This document shows, one piece after another, positions 23,350 through 35,223 of a stretch of 64,000 bases of DNA (position 1 is the first letter of the stretch; each line of letters starts with the position of its first letter). Location of the stretch: positions 868,001 through 932,000 of the forward strand of contig JASBNA010000010.1 in NCBI GenBank assembly GCA_038087015.1, in the 5' to 3' direction. The stretch comes from Cerrena zonata (lineage: Eukaryota > Basidiomycota > Agaricomycetes > Polyporales > Cerrenaceae). The notes under the pieces are model-generated. The model made no database searches. It had not been told where the DNA came from and saw only the letters and a list, made by a program, of their open reading frames with translations. The translations under genes were made by a program, and so were the position numbers.

Positions 23350-25190
23350 TTAGACAATCTCTTGCAACTCAATCTCCCCAATCTCTCCAACTGCAGAGGT
23401 ACCAGTACCAGTGACTGTTGTAAGAACCTCAGAATCATGAGTGGTGCCAGATGGGCTTGAAATAAAATAATAAATTGTCAGTGGTTATTGAGGTCAGTAG
23501 AGATAATGATATGCACCCAGCCTCTGGTATCTCCTCCATATTCTCATCTCCACCAGTTTCCTTGATATCAGCCAGCCCAGCAGCAAATGGGTAGTCAGAG
23601 TACTGGACTTCCTCTGGTTCTTCTTCATCTTCCTCTCTGTTACTGCTCCAAGAACCACTCAGGCTGGCTCCCATGTTCCCTTCTACAGCTGAGGCAAAAT
23701 GCAGACTTGACTGCTTTGAGCTGGTCTGTGAGAGGTTGTTGGTTGTGTGATAGGTAGAGCGGAGGCTGAGGATGAAGTGTGAAAGAATGATTGAGGTGAG
23801 GCTATAAACTATCAGTGAGAGAGATACCAGAGAATTAGAGAAATTGATTTACACTTGCTGGATAACAACAAACTCTGAAGCATTTGGGTTACTCTAAAAG
23901 ATATTATAAACTGGATATATAAATAAGAGTTACTGTTGCTTACATGTTGTGTTGAAACAGCTAGAATATCAAGAAGTACTGCAAAGATGTTGAGAAGAAG
24001 CAATATGCTAAAACTATTGAGTGATGCCTGTGAGTATTTAAGTATATCAAACCTACCCAAATTGCATAGATCCTATAAACAGTTATATCAGCTGGTAAAT
24101 ATGAAACTGTTAATATTGACAATATTACCTCCATATGCCAGTCTAGTAGTAAGCTTGCTACTAGCTCTGACCTCTGCCTTCTCTCTAAAAATATAGATGG
24201 TTTTCCACAAGGTGAGACCTAACACTACAGCATCTGCAGCCACAGAGATTGCTCTGGTAATCACACCCACTGTAAAAATCACCTATCAACATATATAGAA
24301 GTGAAATATTGATATCATACAACTACTTCAAATGTTAATATTGGTATTTATTTGAGACTATTTGGCTTACTATTTATACTGGATGATATCTGTCTCATAC
24401 CAGCAATGTGCCAATGGACCTGATGATATAACTAGATATGATCCCACAAAGTCTGGAAGTATGCCATACTATTGACAATATAAGTACTAATTTATATTGA
24501 GTGAAGACTGACACTCACAATATTGATAGCTGGCTCAAACATACTCAAAACAAATACCAGGACAGTGGGAATCCATGCATGCTGGTAGATGCTCCAGATG
24601 CGCACACAGTCAAATGCTATAAGAGTGCTATATAGTTAGTCAATGTCATTGAGATATATTAGTCACTCACCTGCATATGAGAAAAGACAACAGAGAGATA
24701 CAATATCAGTTGTAAAAAATTGCACCTTGCAACTTATTGAAGTGTTAGTAGTATCATACTTGTCATGAATATAATCAATTTACCCCTAGCATCTTGATTT
24801 AATGAAATGTAACAATATTTGAGATGTTACTCACAATCACTGTTTTAGAAATTGGAAACCCTAAAAGTAGTTGCAAAAACATATTGAACAAAGTGCCATA
24901 TCTGATAAACAGGTACAGAATGGGCCCTGTGCCAGATTTGCCTTGCCAGATACATTTGACTTCCTTTGGGAATGAAAGAATTGTATCATGGACAGCAAGA
25001 GCTATGAAGAATTTAGTTTGTGGCTATCTATTAAATCATAGTGATTACTCAATGTAACAGTAAAAATGAAGTTCTCAAGCTGAACTTGAGAGCTAGAGAA
25101 TATGTATTAGACATAGCTATCACAATGAAATATAGACTCATACAGATAGAAAATAGCTTCATCAGAAGTGAAACCTAGCTCATCAGACAT
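23350..25190 (-). CDS. DUF6533-type multi-pass membrane protein, copy B
   Basis: Spliced model: complement(23350..23455, 23517..23801, 23853..23893, 23944..24013, 24057..24072, 24129..24269, 24321..24322, 24371..24468, 24519..24616, 24671..24732, 24784..24785, 24835..25001, 25049..25092, 25144..25190). It gives 1,179 nt and 392 residues with no internal stop. It differs from copy A in a longer C-terminus (106-nt last exon, ending EIELQEIV), one codon fewer in the exon at 23944..24013, and a canonical GT donor (GCAG|GTGAGT) where A, C and D have GC. The DUF6533 signature reads LAVHDTILSFPKEVKCIW. The acidic tail contains REEDEEEPEEVQYSDYPF. The closest paralogue is C in the 3' half of the gene, while the promoter matches A. 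Confidence 0.82.
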
Positions 25191-25654
25191 AGTAGAAAGA
25201 CAGAAGTAGATCAAATGCAATTGCTGTGAGATGAATAGGGGAATGGGAAGATTTGAGGATAAAGACATAGAGGCAAACATGCATATATATAAGTGAACTA
25301 CCCACTGGACAAATAATGATAATACAACATATATCAACATAGCCATGCAGTTTACAATGCATGACAGCCCCAATCAGGTGGGAATGAACACTGATACAAA
25401 CAGACAGAAGTCAAATGAATTCTGAGATGAATAGCATCAACACAGAAGATAGAGACAATATGCTGTAACAAGATCTTTGGTAATTGCAAGTTGCAACAAT
25501 GACTACTGAGGTGGTAACACCTTGGATGAGGTGAGATTAGCATAGCAATCATACTAGAAGACTCAAAATACAATAAAACTTTGGGAGTCAAGATTGTGTA
25601 CATTGCATTGATGCAAGTGAGATGGTAGGATGCAAGTTGTTCTGGATGATTAGA
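25191..25654 (-). promoter_or_regulatory. Promoter region of DUF6533 gene B
   Basis: TATATATATGCA-like string on the minus strand at about 25282-25293, roughly 95 bp before the ATG. It is nearly identical to the promoter of copy A from 25260 onward. Confidence 0.5.
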
Positions 25655-27170
25655 TCCGGAAGTGAGCTGGTACATGAGATCAGGTGGTATGGGATCCAAG
25701 GATTGAAGCTTCATCCATTTTGCTACAGAGGAAGTAGGCCAAATACATTGATTGATGTGGTACGTGTGGGACCCTTTCAGCACCATCTATCGAAGGGCAG
25801 TAGCTCGAGGATGTGATGAGGATCATAGAACACATGATAGTCGGCCATATCATCATGTTTCTGCTAGCTCGGATATCTCTTCCGAGGCAGAGACTAGGCA
25901 CACCTGAAGGAACTCGTCAGTTAGAGGTGGACAAGAGCCATTGACTTGGAAGGCTACCATGAACTAGTGGAGGCGAGTTCGGCATGGAACTACGCCGATA
26001 GGGACCCTCCATGCGGCATGGTATTGTATGCAAACAGTGATACGCACAGTATTCTTGACGCGGGACCGATAGTACTACTGAGACAGACCACATGGGTAGC
26101 AAAGGCTACAGGGCCTTCGGGGACGAGATGGCCAGGCAGTCGATCGGATGGAGCAGAAGAAAGCCTTCAAGCTCAAGTGCGACATCAACTGGAGTACTTA
26201 CAAGTCAACAACTCGTGCAGGGGCCATGCTGTCAAGAAGGAAGTCAGCGGGAAAGTTTGGACTTCATCGAGGGACACCGATCGACGTGGATGATGTCAGA
26301 CCTGAGTGGATTGGGGTTCTCAATCGGCTCTTCCTTATATTCTCTCTTGATCGTGTCTCCGAGTCTCAGTCCGAGCCAATCACACTCGCCCGTCTCCTCG
26401 CCATGATATCCTCTACTAGGTACTGTGTATGCTTGATCCAGGCATATCTTGTAGACCAGCCACTATGCTTCCATCTCGTCTCTGTGGTAACACCTTCAAT
26501 CTGTCATGATCTCCTTTAAACCAACGGCCGTGCCTCAAATGCAGCAATAGTACTCGCAGGGATATTGTGGTATGTGGTACACCTATCAAGTGTTTCTGAC
26601 TTGGAGTCTCAGTCAAGCTGCTACCCCACTCCCTATAGAGTACATCCTCAGGCTGGCGCGCTCGGGTTCCGGGGATAGTGCTTCTACAACGACCTGATGT
26701 ATGCGAGGCAGCGTCGCAATGGAGCAGGTGCGTATTAACATGACATTACTATTATTCTATTCAGGTGCATACCAACTCTTCTGCAAGGCGATTGCTGGAT
26801 GAGTTGCTTCCCGCCACGGCCATGTCGTATCCTGATTTTTCGACGGTGCCCGTGCATCTCAAATCCCGTATCATACCATACCTCCTTGATTTTACAACAC
26901 GTTGGCAACCATCTATCCTCAATTGACTCGATTGACATTGTCCTCGTTCTCTCTACCTTATCGCTCATAAAATAGGTCATCCTCTACAAAGTTTATTTCT
27001 CGGCAAGCTACTCTGTTCACATTCGCATTTCCCTGACATGATTATTCCCAAGATGAGAAGAAGAGTACTGTCCATGCCCCATCAGTCATTCGTTGAAGTT
27101 TGCGACTATCACGGCTACGATCTCGATGTCTATCAGTCATCTAGTTGATCATCCACCAATGGATGCCGTC
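25655..27170 (+). pseudogene. Q_B: longest-open copy of the divergent Q gene
   Basis: It contains about 470 bp at its start that A lacks. The frame at 26148-26519 stays open for 123 codons (CDINWSTYKSTTRAG, then MLSRRKSAGKFGLHRGTP, then LARLLAMISST) up to a possible donor AG|GTACTG at 26418. The tryptophan codon in INWSTYK is TGG here and in A, but TGA in C and D. A second likely intron lies at 26728-26764. I do not recognise the family, and no full-length frame could be assembled, so it is called a pseudogene with reservation. Confidence 0.4.
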
Positions 27171-28844
27171 ACCAACCTCCACATGTATACACCATCACAT
27201 ACCTACACTTACCACAACAATATATTTCATTGAAAGCCATTGATTGAACACCAGTTATAATTGTGGATCCATACTCTCCAGCGACGGCGAGGACTGTTTG
27301 CAACGTGTATTTGAATTCCACAAAAGAGATAGAATATACCATAGATTTCATTCTAGACACTATAGAACATCTACCCTATCGCATGGGAGGTGGTTCAATG
27401 TATGATCGTGACCATCCTTAGCGATCCGTACGTTCTTCATGGATGAGACCATGATGTTCTTGAGGCTGAAAGCCTACAGAATGACGACTTTTGAGGGGGA
27501 CAAACGGTGAGGACAGGTGGTAGGAGCTAAAAGAAAATAGGATGCATAAGAACTCAACAGCCCTCGTATGAGCTAGAGTAACGGATACATCATGGCTAGC
27601 GATACCGTTGAGCGACGTGAGCATTCAACGAGTGGAGAGACCGACAAAAAGGATTGGTCATTGCTTCGGTAGGGTGCACCGTGAGTTGAGGAGGGTAGGT
27701 GGCAGAAAATTGGTTTGTCGAGCACGAGGCTTCAGGTTATGTCGGGATGGCGACTCTCTCGGAAAGGAGAGGTTCAGTCAAGATAAGAGGAAACGAGGGG
27801 GAAGTCATTTTTGCGTCAATGGACATAGGTGACGAGTAATCAAAGTATCGAAGGCTTGGTCTTGCGGTACGTAGCGAGAACGCTGAACGGAGGAAAACAG
27901 GAGAGTCGTCTGCTTGAGTTGTACGAAGTTCGGAAATAGTAAGAGCACGAAATCCAGCAGAGAGAGGTAGATGTCGCTGGAGAACATTAGAGTGAGTATC
28001 GCGTCGCGGATACGGACATGCGTCGTAACGACTGATAGCGTCATCGACAAACCGGGGACGCCTGGTCTGGAGCCTTTTTATCATCCGTTTCGGCCGTAGT
28101 GATTGGAATGTATTGAGAGGCGAATGGTAAAGTAGAGTGCTCCGAGAGACCACAAGCTGAGTAGCGTGGTAATCGACAGCAGAGACAGACGGAACATTGC
28201 ATTACCCCTCTCTTCGATATGTCTTGAATACGTCTGCGTATGGAGCCGTGATTGTACATATCCGGCTATATGCTGGCATGTCAAAGCGAATCCCGTAGAA
28301 GATGTTAGGAAAGGGTTTACCTAGAATAGATAGCCGTATAGCTCGTGAACAATTGGAAACTATCTGGGGGAATGAGGATTTCAAATATCTAAGAGTAGTC
28401 ATTGCGGGTATCGAGTGCCTTTTTCCCGAACAAGAAAGTGAAGCGAGTGTTGCGACGAATCATCACTGGGTCCTACTTGGAGTGAGTCGTAGAAGGAGAA
28501 GAGGTTACGCACAATGTTTTGTGAGCTCAGCGGTTCGTGTTCGAGCTCTAAGTCTAATCCTGTCTGATCTTCCAGACAGCCCAAGAGCAACAAATGCTAT
28601 ACCGCTACCGTATGCACGCTTTATTGTAGTGGGGCCGCAGAGTCATTTGGGTATAAGACCAGAGTGCCAAGCAGTTGTTGGTCGTCAGGTCACAGAACGA
28701 AGCATAAGGTACAACAATAACAGCGAGTGGACCAGCGGAGGACCTGAGATAGATGCGGACCCAAAAGGATTCGTAGCAGACTATCGTCGGGCATGTAAGA
28801 GTGGTCATGACGTTTTCGATGATCTGAGCAGAGAGCAGAGAGAC
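27171..28844. repeat. R/S repeat after cassette B
   Basis: Related to 46.5-47.7 kb (both contain ATTCAACGAGTGGAGAGACC, at 27625 and 46985) and more distantly to the blocks after A and D. A 192-codon ORF at 28302-28880 is judged fortuitous. The module at 28505 (TACGCACAATGTTTTGTGAG) is another relative of the pogo insertion site. Confidence 0.55.
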
Positions 28845-28885
28845 GACAAGCAAGCGCTCAAATCGATCGACGCGCTATGATTGCA
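28845..28885 (+). promoter_or_regulatory. Conserved T box 5
   Basis: GACAAGCAAGCGCTC, spacer, GATCGACGCGCTA, then TGATTGC, so one base of the CCAAT core is changed. It is followed by the short P5 remnant. Confidence 0.45.
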
Positions 28886-29130
28886 GGTTCATCTAACCAC
28901 GATGTTGGCCTCCTTCGACTTTCTTTGCGAAAGTCTCCTCACATTTTTGTCACCCACTGCTGTATTGTCTCGATATCCGCCCAACTGATAGCTTGTGTAC
29001 CTAATGGTCCTTCTTACAGTTCCAATCTTTCAAACCACCTTGAATAACACATATGTAATCGATATTCGCTCATTGTTCCCTACGCAAAGAAACCTTGTAC
29101 ACTTGGGGATATTCCACATATGAGGGATTG
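28886..29130 (+). pseudogene. P5: short variant remnant
   Basis: It shares TTTGCGAAAGTCTCCTCAC and following text with P2 (13.25 kb) instead of with the full P genes. No continuous frame remains. Confidence 0.35.
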
Positions 29131-32100
29131 GTGAGAGCCGTACTAACCATCGGAGTCGATAGTCCCAGTAGATAGCCGAGTAAGCTGTATGATGGTGAAA
29201 TTGAACCGAGTGTAAGACTACAGGTTATCGTAGATGCTGCCTTCCTACATGATATGGTGTAAGACTCCGCGAGGGGACGAGAAGTAATCGATACTGAGGT
29301 ATCAAAAGCGGTCTCAAACCAAAGTTAAAATTGAGACGGTTGGGGGCCCTATTATTGTGGCACGTAAAGAGGGTTCGACGAAAGGTGCAGGGCGGGAGTT
29401 GATTGTGCGTTTGAGACTAATATTGAGGAATGTTGTCCATGAGATGACCGACGACGAGCGCGACAATCAAGTGTATGTATAGAGAATGTGGGTTACATAC
29501 ATGGTCACGATAGGGGAGTTATGATACGAGATCCGGTGTGGTGACAGGAGGCCCAAGAGGCGAGAGCGAATAAATGGAGAGAATTGGAGTTGGACGAGGT
29601 TGAGACCGAATGTGATAGCAGCCATGATGTGAATTCGGTGTGTCATAGCGGGAAGCGGTCATAGGTACGCGCTTACACTCTAAATCCGATCCAGTAAGTC
29701 AGATATGGAATTATGGTGTCCGGAAAGGTTGGCCAGGTGTTACACGACACTTTGGAGAATCGTCGAAAACAACGATAATATGCTCCAAAGCAAAGGCAAA
29801 GAATTCAGCGGAAAGATGTAGGTATTGTTAGAAATACTACAAGTGAGCTGTGCGCTTTCAGGGAGGGGAAGTCCACTGATAGCGTCAGCGGCAAGCCCTG
29901 AGGTGCAACGAACAATATAGGGATAGACCTAACGTTAGAGACGGAAGGGTCAACTAGTCGTCATCTCCCCGAAATCGCCGGCGTATGGAGTTATGACGGT
30001 ATAAGTGCCAGCACATCACATGAGTCTTGTGAATAAGGACACGGAGTGGAAAGTCGCATAGCCCATCTTAATATAAGATGACGGCACCCTTCCATGCCTA
30101 GGCGAAGAGAATCTCGAGTGTTGGGATCGGGTGAATCTTCTCCCAACAGGCAGGAGAGAGGTGTTGACGAATTTACTTCGAAGAGAAATGGGTCGAAACA
30201 ACAGACAGCATGTAGAGGTCTCGACTAGTACCCGTGTTCAGGTGCAAGGTGTTAGGTGTAGGTAATACCGATCAGAGCATAGAATAGGTATCTAGGAAGC
30301 GAAGAATATTGAATACCATATTTCAAGCCAAAAAGGCTGCCTAACTTCGTCTTGTACGGCCATTATACAGGGGATCTAGAAGACAAACGTCGGGGAGCCA
30401 AGGAGATAGTCACATTGCCCATCCTGACAGAGGATGACAGCATCCTTATATGCGTAAGTAAAGGGTGCAAGAGTGTGTCGCCAGAAGGGTCAGATATATC
30501 CCGTCCAAACGGGCAAGAAGGCGAACATCTTGACGGGTCATTGGCGGATCTACTTGGAGGAATGTGGGATTGAATCGAAGGGTCCAACAACATGAATCAT
30601 GGGTCTGTAGTCGAAATTCCCCTGTAGACAAAAGGTATTATGGGTGTAGATGATTAGGGCGATGATTTTAGGTGAGATGAAGAAGGTTGGATGCGATCTT
30701 CTAAGCAAGAGGTGTGCATAGCCTCGTCTAGCACAATAGTTGCACAGGTTATCGAAATGAAGAATGCGGGGAGCAAGGGAACAACATCGAAAGGGATGAC
30801 GCTGTGTAGCCAGGAAGACTTATGAGCGAGTCAAGAGTCACGCTGGCGTGGTGTGTTTGCTATTAGGATTGGAGCGAGAAGCTCGATGTTTCGGATGCCA
30901 CAAATAGTGCCGTATTATGAATGTAATGCGAGAGTTTCATGTACCCTCAATCCTAAAATCAAGAACGCTTGAGACTCCAGTGTTGACTCCGTTAAGAAAA
31001 CGTTGACGTGAAGAGAATGAAGACGGGTGAGGATTAGATGATGGTGAAGTGTCCAACAAGGAATCCTGGGGAGTGTGCGTTTGTCGGCGGTCTTGAATAA
31101 AAGGGCGTAGGTCCCACTTGCAACCGAGTACGGAAGAGGATTGTATTTCAAGTTGACGGCCTCGTCGACGTAGGTTACGTGTACGGTTCATTATATGCTA
31201 GTACATCATAATGGATATCGTAAGTGAGGTGATGGAAGTGGAGTCTCTGGATGAACCGTCCACGTACTTCGTTTTCATGTAGGTCAAAAACATCTTTTCT
31301 AGGCCTGGATAACGGGTATCTCGAATATCCGAGGGTAGTCGTCAGAAGGATCGAGTCAGCCTTCTCCAAACGAGCACGAGGAAAGATAGACGTCTCGATG
31401 AGTCGTCACAGATTCTACGTCGGGGAATCGAGAAGAAGAAAACGAGTTGATACAACGCACAGCGTACAAGCGTGCAAAGGCCCCCTAAGTACATTCAGAT
31501 GCAAAAACCCGATGTGTAAGAGGCGAGGGAGGCCTTGCAAGCAAGAATAGTGCTTGACCTCATCTTGTACGACCGGTATACAGGTGTTCGAAAAGGGAAA
31601 TGCCAAGGAATGAGAGGGTCAATACCGAAAGGAGGGGTGTCGGGCAGGTAAGATGGTCAGTGAACAAGCCCGGATACATACTGGAAGGTTATCGTTACCG
31701 TTAGAATAAATGGAGGGAAGTTCGAGGGATTGAATATTGACATACGTCCATGCGATCAAAGTAGCGTCCTGGCGTGTCATGTATCCTCTATCCCGAAGTT
31801 GAGATGAGAATGACTCGGAGACTGGATAGACAAGACACCGTTGGAAAAACGTCGTCATGAGGAGAATAAAGATGGGTGACGATCGCATGGTCATTAGGGA
31901 GAAATCGCTTCTCATTGGTAGGTCGAGCGATGGGCCAGGCATTGAACAAGGAGTCCTGAGTGGTCAGTGGCCTTAAGTGAAAGAGCGGTGTGTACCACTC
32001 TCAAACAGGTACGGAGGCCCCAAGTCGATAGCGACCAACCGAGACCAAGAGCACGGAATGAACTTATGATAGCTACGATCGAGGGGACGGTATGTGGAAT

Positions 32101-32240
32101 CTATAGCTTGGAGGTCGAGTGTGAGTAACCGCAGCGCAGATGCATGATTTGTACTATAAGCAAGAAATGAAAAGCGGAGCCTTCTACATATAAGAGAGAT
32201 TGGTGTGAAAATAACAGGAGGGTACGCACAATATTTTGTA
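29131..32240. repeat. S repeats up to the pogo-like insertion
   Basis: Non-coding modules as elsewhere, for example the CTTGTACGGCC-type string near 30350 and GTTAAGAAAACGTTGACGTG near 30990. The right end, GTACGCACAATATTTTGTA (32222-32240), is the left half of the module split by the transposon. It continues at 34875. Confidence 0.55.
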
Positions 32241-32264
32241 CAGTCGAAGCCCTCTTATTCCATA
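32241..32264 (+). repeat. Left terminal inverted repeat of the pogo-like element
   Basis: 24 bp, identical as reverse complement to 34849-34872. Confidence 0.9.
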
Positions 32265-32429
32265 CCCCTCCGTGCCCGCCAAAAACTATGGGGTTTGAGG
32301 GCTTATGGGTGGACTGAGAGCGCTTAATTCAAGCACCTCAGCGTCTATTATAAGGGGAGTGTGTCGACTTTAAGTACAGATTGGTAGAGTACTAGTAGCT
32401 GGAGAGAAATAGTAGAAAAGAAGTAAATG

Positions 32430-34562
32430 TTAATTATGAGAAAAATAATCAGTAATCTTTGTAGATGTCATAGCGGTAGTTTCTTCAAAACGAGTTTGAC
32501 GGCCAAATGAGTGAAGGAGGGCCTCGAGCTTGCGAGCAAACGGCTCGTTCACTGGTGTAAGATACCTCTCGATCGTGCGGACGGCTTCAAGAGCTTCACG
32601 GCGACTTGGGCGGGGTCCGAACTCTATAATATCAGCATCTTTGTCATCATCCCCACCATTCAGCGGAGACTCTTCTTGAGCTAATCGAGCATCCATGACT
32701 GCATCATGTATGTCCTGGTCAGAACTCTCGCTCATGACCTCCTTTTCAATGTCAGGATTGAGAAGGTTTTCAATGGCCATGCGATTGCAGCGCTGAAGAG
32801 CGCCGGTAGCTTCCAAATCGTCAAGTGCAGATATGACATCCTGTTCCGCAGCGTGAACTGGTTCGGCAGGAGATTCAATGAGCGAGGTGATGGGGACGGA
32901 AACACCAGTTACAGGTGGGTTTGCTTCGTCTGGAATAATCCCTGTTCTACGCCAGCAGTGTCTGATTGTGGACGCGTCGACTTCGTTCCATGCTTCTTCA
33001 GCCATACGCATCGCTTCGAGCTGATTGATCTTGTATATGTCAGCTGGAGTGTTGCCGCGGTCGTAGTTATCGATTGCCCGTTGGATAAATTTGGCACGGT
33101 AGTGGGCTTTGAAGCATCGAATGATGCCAGCATCTAGCGGTTGGACATGAGGGGTAAGATTTGGTTCGAAGTTTTCGACTTCAATATTGGTGAGCCCGTC
33201 TGGTACGATGTGACCGGAGAAGTTATCTTGAAATAGGAGAATATGCCGATCTTTGGCACGAAGCTCCTTATCCCAAACATGAAGCCACTCTTGGTACAAT
33301 ATGCCCGTCATCCAAGCCTTCGCGTTATTTCGGTAATAAAAGCCAAGTTCGGGTCCCGTCTTCTTTGCAAAGCAGCGAGGTTTCTTAGCTTTGCCAATGA
33401 TGAATGCGGGTCGTTTTTCAGACCCGGAGGCATTGGTTGCAAATGCAAAGGTAAGACGAGTCTTGATACCTTTCACGCCACTCCTGTGGGACGTTGCAAG
33501 GCCTCGGTCTGGTACCATCCTATTGTAACACCAAAATTCAGTAAGTGCTCTTTAGACTTCGACCTAAAATACTCAGACTTACGCCCAGAATAGACTTGTT
33601 TCATCAACATTCCAAATATCGCGGGGCTTGTAACCTTTCTTCCTGATGATCTCTTGAATACGATGTCGTTCTTTCTGGACATCATCAGCGCTGCTAGATC
33701 CAGCCTCTCCGTGGCGTTTAAACTCCTTAAGTCCAACTCTTTTCTTGAATCGAGCCAACCACCCATCACTTAGCTTCAATTGATCATCTTCAGGAATATT
33801 CCGCATCCCCGCAAACCGTCTCCACTTCTCTCGCAACACCCCTCCAGATAGCAGGATACTATCCTCCATTGCTTTTACAACCCAAAGCTCTAGCATCTCA
33901 TCAACCTCCGGATACGAGACTTGCTTGACTCGCTTTGCGTGACGCTGAGTCGAGTTGGCCTCAGCCCATTGCCTACGTAACTCGGTCTCCTTGCTAACCC
34001 AGTCGGACACCAGCGGTTGCTTGATCTGGAGATCAGGAAAGACAGTGTTGAAGTGTCTCGCAGTCGCACTTTGGTTCTTTCCATTCTCTGCCCACCAGTC
34101 CAGAACAGTTATTTTTTCCTCGATTGTAGCTTGGAGCTTGGTTTTTTTGGTGGTCTGTTTGCCTTTCTTCCCTGGGTGCTTATCGGAAGGAATGACAGGC
34201 GTGTGATCAGGTGCTGGATAGTCATGAGATTGGGAACATTTCACAGGTGAAGGGTTCCACGCACCTTTTCTCTTAACTCCGGCGACACCGAGAGCCAGGT
34301 CGTCCAATTTCCGGACAGCAGTCAGTTGTTGGTCATCAAGTTCACTGAGGGCTCGTTCGAAATTTGATGCATTTTCAAGCTTCTCGACAACAACGACCTC
34401 ATCAATGGCATTGCCTTGCATGTCCAACCATTCTTCATCAGCTTCCGATAACTTTTCTCCTTTCTTTAACTTGGCTTCCAGCTCCTTTTTCCGAGTTTTA
34501 ATCTTGACTTGGAACTTTGATAGACCTTTCTTAAGCCTATTCAGCGTAGTGCGGAACATCAT
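32430..34562 (-). CDS. pogo/Tigger-like transposase (CENP-B-type HTH plus DDE_1 domain)
   Basis: Two exons, complement(32430..33519, 33583..34562), separated by a 63-nt intron (GTAAGT...TTACTGA...ACAATAG). Joining restores WNVDETSLFWAMVPDRGLA, the first-aspartate motif of the family. The product is 689 residues from the ATG at 34562; the frame is open to an earlier ATG at 34688. In order: a lysine-rich helical N-terminus, a psq-type helix-turn-helix (ATARHFN...VSDWV), a CENP-B-type DNA-binding region (GWLARFKKRVG), and a DDE_1 domain with DET, LLFQDNFSGH and QPLDAGIIRCFKAHYR. Thirty residues separate the second and third aspartates. The acidic C-terminus ends TKITDYFSHN. It presumably cuts and pastes the element at TA sites in the nucleus. 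No stop or frameshift was seen. Confidence 0.88.
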
Positions 34563-34848
34563 AGAATAGAGTAAGATGGTGATGTTATTGCCGAAATCAT
34601 TGCCACTTTGTAAATAGCAACCCGAAATTTTGAAATACACATTATCTAACATTATTTTATCTATCCGACATTGTAGAGATTTGACCAAATCCGTAGGTGT
34701 CTACAATTGACGCCGACTCCCTATGGTTTTTTGGCGTTGAAAAAGCTATGGGGTACGGAGATAGAGGGAGGTTATGGGTTTTCCCACTGAACCAACTCGG
34801 TTTCCATCAAAAACCTATGGATTATGAGGGATTATGGGTTTAGAGGAC

Positions 34849-34872
34849 TATGGAATAAGAGGGCTTCGACTG
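34849..34872 (-). repeat. Right terminal inverted repeat of the pogo-like element
   Basis: 24 bp, reverse complement of 32241-32264 without mismatch; followed by the TA duplication. Confidence 0.9.
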
Positions 34873-35181
34873 TAAAGCCAATCGCTCATGCTCAGCGCTC
34901 AAGCTCTAATTCTGATCTTCCTGGACAATTATGGTACGACGAACCACTAAACGGAGTGTACCAGACCACATTGCATGCACCGATGTAGTGAGGATGATTG
35001 GGGTGAATCGAGAGCAAGACTGAAGGCCATTGATTGCATCAAGTCATTGTGGTATAGAGGCGACTGAGAGAGGTATACAGGCCCTTCATAGCAGACCATC
35101 GACGGGCTTGTAAGAGTGGAGAGACTTGGAGAGTAGCTTATGTTAAAGTTGTCGTCGATGTCGTCGCACCCAACGGAGAAG
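34873..35181. repeat. S repeat right of the pogo-like insertion
   Basis: Begins with the duplicated TA and continues the split module (AAGCCAATCGCTCATGCTC), then runs to T box 6. Confidence 0.55.
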
Positions 35182-35223
35182 GACAAGCAAGCGCTCGAAC
35201 TTGATCGACGGTCTCTGATTGGA
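35182..35223 (+). promoter_or_regulatory. Conserved T box 6
   Basis: GACAAGCAAGCGCTC, spacer, TTGATCGACGGTCTC, then TGATTGG. A long CT-rich leader follows. Confidence 0.5.

Larger units (their letters stand above)
32241..34872 (-). mobile_element. Complete pogo/Tigger-like DNA transposon (2,632 bp)
   Basis: Termini are perfect 24-bp inverted repeats at 32241-32264 and 34849-34872, beginning CAGTCGAAGCCCTCTTATTC. The element is flanked by TA on both sides (32239-32240 and 34873-34874), the target duplication expected for Tc1/mariner-pogo elements. Subterminal CTATGGGG/TTATGGG strings recur on both ends (32287-32310 and 34728-34845). It encodes one two-exon transposase. Perfect termini and an unbroken transposase suggest a young insertion. 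Only one copy is present in the window. Confidence 0.88.

Noticed and set aside
28302..28880. 192-codon plus-strand ORF
   Set aside because: It lies in S/R repeat and runs into T box 5. Related blocks do not keep the frame and no domain or compositional sign of coding is visible.
32239..32240. S repeats as a decayed LTR retrotransposon
   Set aside because: No primer-binding site, polypurine tract, gag or pol fragment, or paired LTR could be seen around the S modules.
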